From positions 124,001-188,000 of the forward strand of contig CAUDUM010000001.1 of assembly GCA_958452575.1 (NCBI GenBank): 64,000 bases of DNA. The letters are read 5' to 3'. The stretch comes from an uncultured Eggerthellaceae bacterium. Lineage in GTDB: Bacteria > Actinomycetota > Coriobacteriia > Coriobacteriales > Eggerthellaceae. Within the stretch, counting starts at the first letter, position 1. Each line of letters begins with the position of its first letter. Both the position numbers and the translations under genes were made by a program. A model generated the notes under the pieces. The model was not told where the DNA came from. It saw nothing but the letters and a program-made list of their open reading frames with translations, and did not search any database. This document shows, piece by piece, positions 62,403 through 64,000 of the stretch.

Positions 62403-62864
62403 ATGTTGAACATCGTCCTCGTGGAGCCCGAGATCCCTCAGAACACCGGCAACATCGCGCGCACGTGCGCGTGCATCGGCGCCAGATTGCACCTGATTGA
62501 GCCGATGGGGTTCCGCGCCACCGAGCGCAACTTGAAGCGTGCGGGGTGCGATTACTGGAGCGACGTCGATATTGTGCGCTGGGCGTGCGCGGATGGGTTC
62601 TTCAACGCTCATGCCGCCGACGAACTGCATCTTTTCACCGGGCACGCGGAGCGCTCGTATGCCGATGTCTCTTACGGCGAAGACGCGTTTCTGGTGTTCG
62701 GACGCGAGAGCCGCGGGCTGGATCCGACGATCCTGGAGCGTTTCGCCGATCGCTGCGTGCGCATACCCATGCGTGACGGTATGCGCAGCCTCAACCTGTC
62801 CAACGCGGTCGCGATCTGCGCGTACGAGGCGCTCAGATGCCTCGGATTCCCGAATATGGCGTAA
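62403..62864 (+). CDS. trmL: tRNA (cytidine/uridine-34-2'-O)-methyltransferase TrmL
   Basis: A 153-residue SPOUT methyltransferase: NIVLVEPEIPQNTGNIARTC at the N-terminus, the SAM-knot segment FGRESRGL, and RIPM...SLNLSNAVAI at the C-terminus. It methylates the wobble ribose of certain tRNA-Leu species. It begins 10 bases after the ABC-F stop, so the two translation-linked genes form an operon. Confidence 0.94.
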   Translation: MLNIVLVEPEIPQNTGNIARTCACIGARLHLIEPMGFRATERNLKRAGCDYWSDVDIVRWACADGFFNAHAADELHLFTGHAERSYADVSYGEDAFLVFGRESRGLDPTILERFADRCVRIPMRDGMRSLNLSNAVAICAYEALRCLGFPNMA

Positions 62865-62942
62865 GGCGGGCGCCGCGGCGCACAAGCCGCCATCATATGC
62901 TAAGGTTTTCCAACTGGTGTTAACACGAGGGTCGGAGGCGTT

Positions 62943-64000
62943 GTGGAGCTGCTCGAACTCATCCTGTTCTTGCTGGTGGCCATCGTCGCCTCCAGTCTGC
63001 TCGACCAGATCGTGCGCGGCGTCTCGCTGCCGCTCGTCCAGATCGCGCTCGGTGCGGTCATCGCGTTCGCGTTTCCGCTCTCGCTAACCGAAGGGATCGA
63101 CTTCGAGCTTCTGTTCATCCTGTTCATAGCTCCTTTGCATTTCAACGAGTCGCGCCATGTCGACTCTTCGGAATTGTGGCGCAACCGCTTCGGCATCGCC
63201 TCGCTCGTCACCGGCCTCGTGCTGCTGGTGATGGTGTCGGTGGGATTCTCGCTCCATGCGCTGCTGCCGGCGATCCCGCTGGCTGCCTGCCTTGCGATCG
63301 GCGCCGCCATGGGATCCTCCGACGCCACCGCCATCACCTCGCTTTCCAAGGAGTTCCGCTTCGGCAAGCGTCACGAGTCGCTGCTTGCCGGCGAGGCGCT
63401 GCTCAACGATGTGACGGGAACGGTCGGATTCACCTGCGCCATCGGCGTTGCCGTGTCGGGCACCTTCTCGCTTGCCCATGCGGGCGAGGAGTTCGCGCTC
63501 GACCTGTTCGGCGGCATGGCGGCGGGACTCGTGCTCGGGTTCCTGTTCTGGCTTCTTCTGCTCGCCGTGCGCAAGTTCGGCCTTGAGAACCCCACGGTTC
63601 ACGTTGTGCTGGAGCTGCTGGCGCCCTTCGTCATCTATCTCGTCTGCGAGCAGCTGCACCTCGGTGGCGTCATCGCCGTCGTGATGGCGGGCATGCTGCT
63701 CTCGCTGCTTCCGCAGAAGCGCACCGCGTCGACCGCGCGCCTGCGCATGCAGTCTGCCAGCGTGTGGAAGACGCTCGAGTTCGTCCTCAACGGCATCATC
63801 TTCGTCGTGCTCGGCATGCAGCTGCCCCGCGTGCTCACCTCGGCTCTCGACGGTGGCCTGTTCGACGCGGCCACGTTCGTCGTCATCGTGATCGCCGTCA
63901 CGTTGGTCCTCGAGGCAGTCCGCTTTGTCTGGATCCTGGGGATGGATATGGTCGATATGCGCTGCCACGGCCGCAGCGTGCGGCATTGCCTTACCGTCCC
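62943..64000 (+). CDS. CPA1-type Na+/H+ (cation/proton) antiporter, truncated by window end
   Basis: The frame is open to the window edge (352 codons visible). The GTG at 62943 follows GGAGG closely. About ten hydrophobic helices are present, with AAMGSSDATAI at the place of the family TDP-type motif and GEALLNDVTGTVGF holding the paired Asn-Asp of electroneutral NhaP-like exchangers. It would exchange protons for sodium or potassium at the membrane. The C-terminal part lies outside the window. Confidence 0.85.
   Translation, partial: MELLELILFLLVAIVASSLLDQIVRGVSLPLVQIALGAVIAFAFPLSLTEGIDFELLFILFIAPLHFNESRHVDSSELWRNRFGIASLVTGLVLLVMVSVGFSLHALLPAIPLAACLAIGAAMGSSDATAITSLSKEFRFGKRHESLLAGEALLNDVTGTVGFTCAIGVAVSGTFSLAHAGEEFALDLFGGMAAGLVLGFLFWLLLLAVRKFGLENPTVHVVLELLAPFVIYLVCEQLHLGGVIAVVMAGMLLSLLPQKRTASTARLRMQSASVWKTLEFVLNGIIFVVLGMQLPRVLTSALDGGLFDAATFVVIVIAVTLVLEAVRFVWILGMDMVDMRCHGRSVRHCLTV

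Overview
This is a 64 kb chromosomal segment from a high-G+C anaerobic actinobacterium. The gene content fits a gut Eggerthellaceae/Coriobacteriia member: a cytosolic molybdenum enzyme of the pyrogallol-hydroxytransferase/catechol-dehydroxylase type, an NADP-type [NiFe] hydrogenase, a minimal SufBC system, several DUF6125/FKBP/zinc-ribbon proteins typical of strict anaerobes, and long open frames on both strands caused by high GC3. No genus can be fixed from sequence alone. I saw no rRNA, insertion sequence, phage gene or CRISPR array; three tRNAs are present.

Layout. 1-3.2 kb: the end of a family-2 glycosyltransferase, comF, an unexplained spacer with a 22-bp periodic repeat, and an amino-acid-type binding lipoprotein. 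3.3-8.2 kb (minus): a two-gene SUF operon behind a consensus promoter with a palindrome over its -10 box, and a presequence-protease-like M16 peptidase. 8.3-14.5 kb (minus): a complete oligopeptide ABC importer oppA-BCDF, with a Tat-exported binding lipoprotein separated from oppB by a hairpin terminator. 14.8-18 kb: two membrane-anchored hypothetical proteins, then infC-rpmI-rplT behind a leader with an intrinsic terminator; infC probably starts at ATA. 18-25.2 kb: NifX-like protein, DEAD-box helicase, GT28-type glycosyltransferase, tRNA-Arg, rRNA uracil methyltransferase, a divergent GtrA/GT2 pair and tRNA-Glu. 25.7-28.1 kb: cyclophilin, TPR membrane protein, ndk.

28.3-32.3 kb holds a four-gene cytosolic group-3b-like [NiFe] hydrogenase (beta-gamma-delta-alpha) whose catalytic subunit stops exactly at the metal-binding DPCxxCxxH motif. 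32.5-42.1 kb is the rod-shape and envelope cluster mreBCD-PBP2-rodA followed by a DUF697 protein and a radical-SAM pair.

42.3-52.3 kb is the most interesting accessory region. A regulatory operon (SlyD-like FKBP, Cys-rich protein, cytosolic GAF sensor kinase, LuxR-type response regulator) precedes a structural operon: a Mo-bisPGD oxidoreductase large subunit without its own Fe-S cluster, an Fe-S small subunit that has lost one of three clusters, a small hypothetical protein, a second SlyD-like FKBP, a zinc-ribbon protein, a VOC protein and finally a DASS-family anion transporter. The whole reads as import, cytosolic sensing and anaerobic conversion of a small organic anion, probably aromatic, with unknown substrate.

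52.3-64 kb is mostly housekeeping: L-lactate dehydrogenase, DegV, thioredoxin reductase, prfA, a long palindromic element, prmC with an Ala/Glu-rich insertion, purine nucleoside phosphorylase, DUF6125, tRNA-Val, a tiny membrane protein, ABC-F ATPase, trmL and a truncated CPA1 antiporter.
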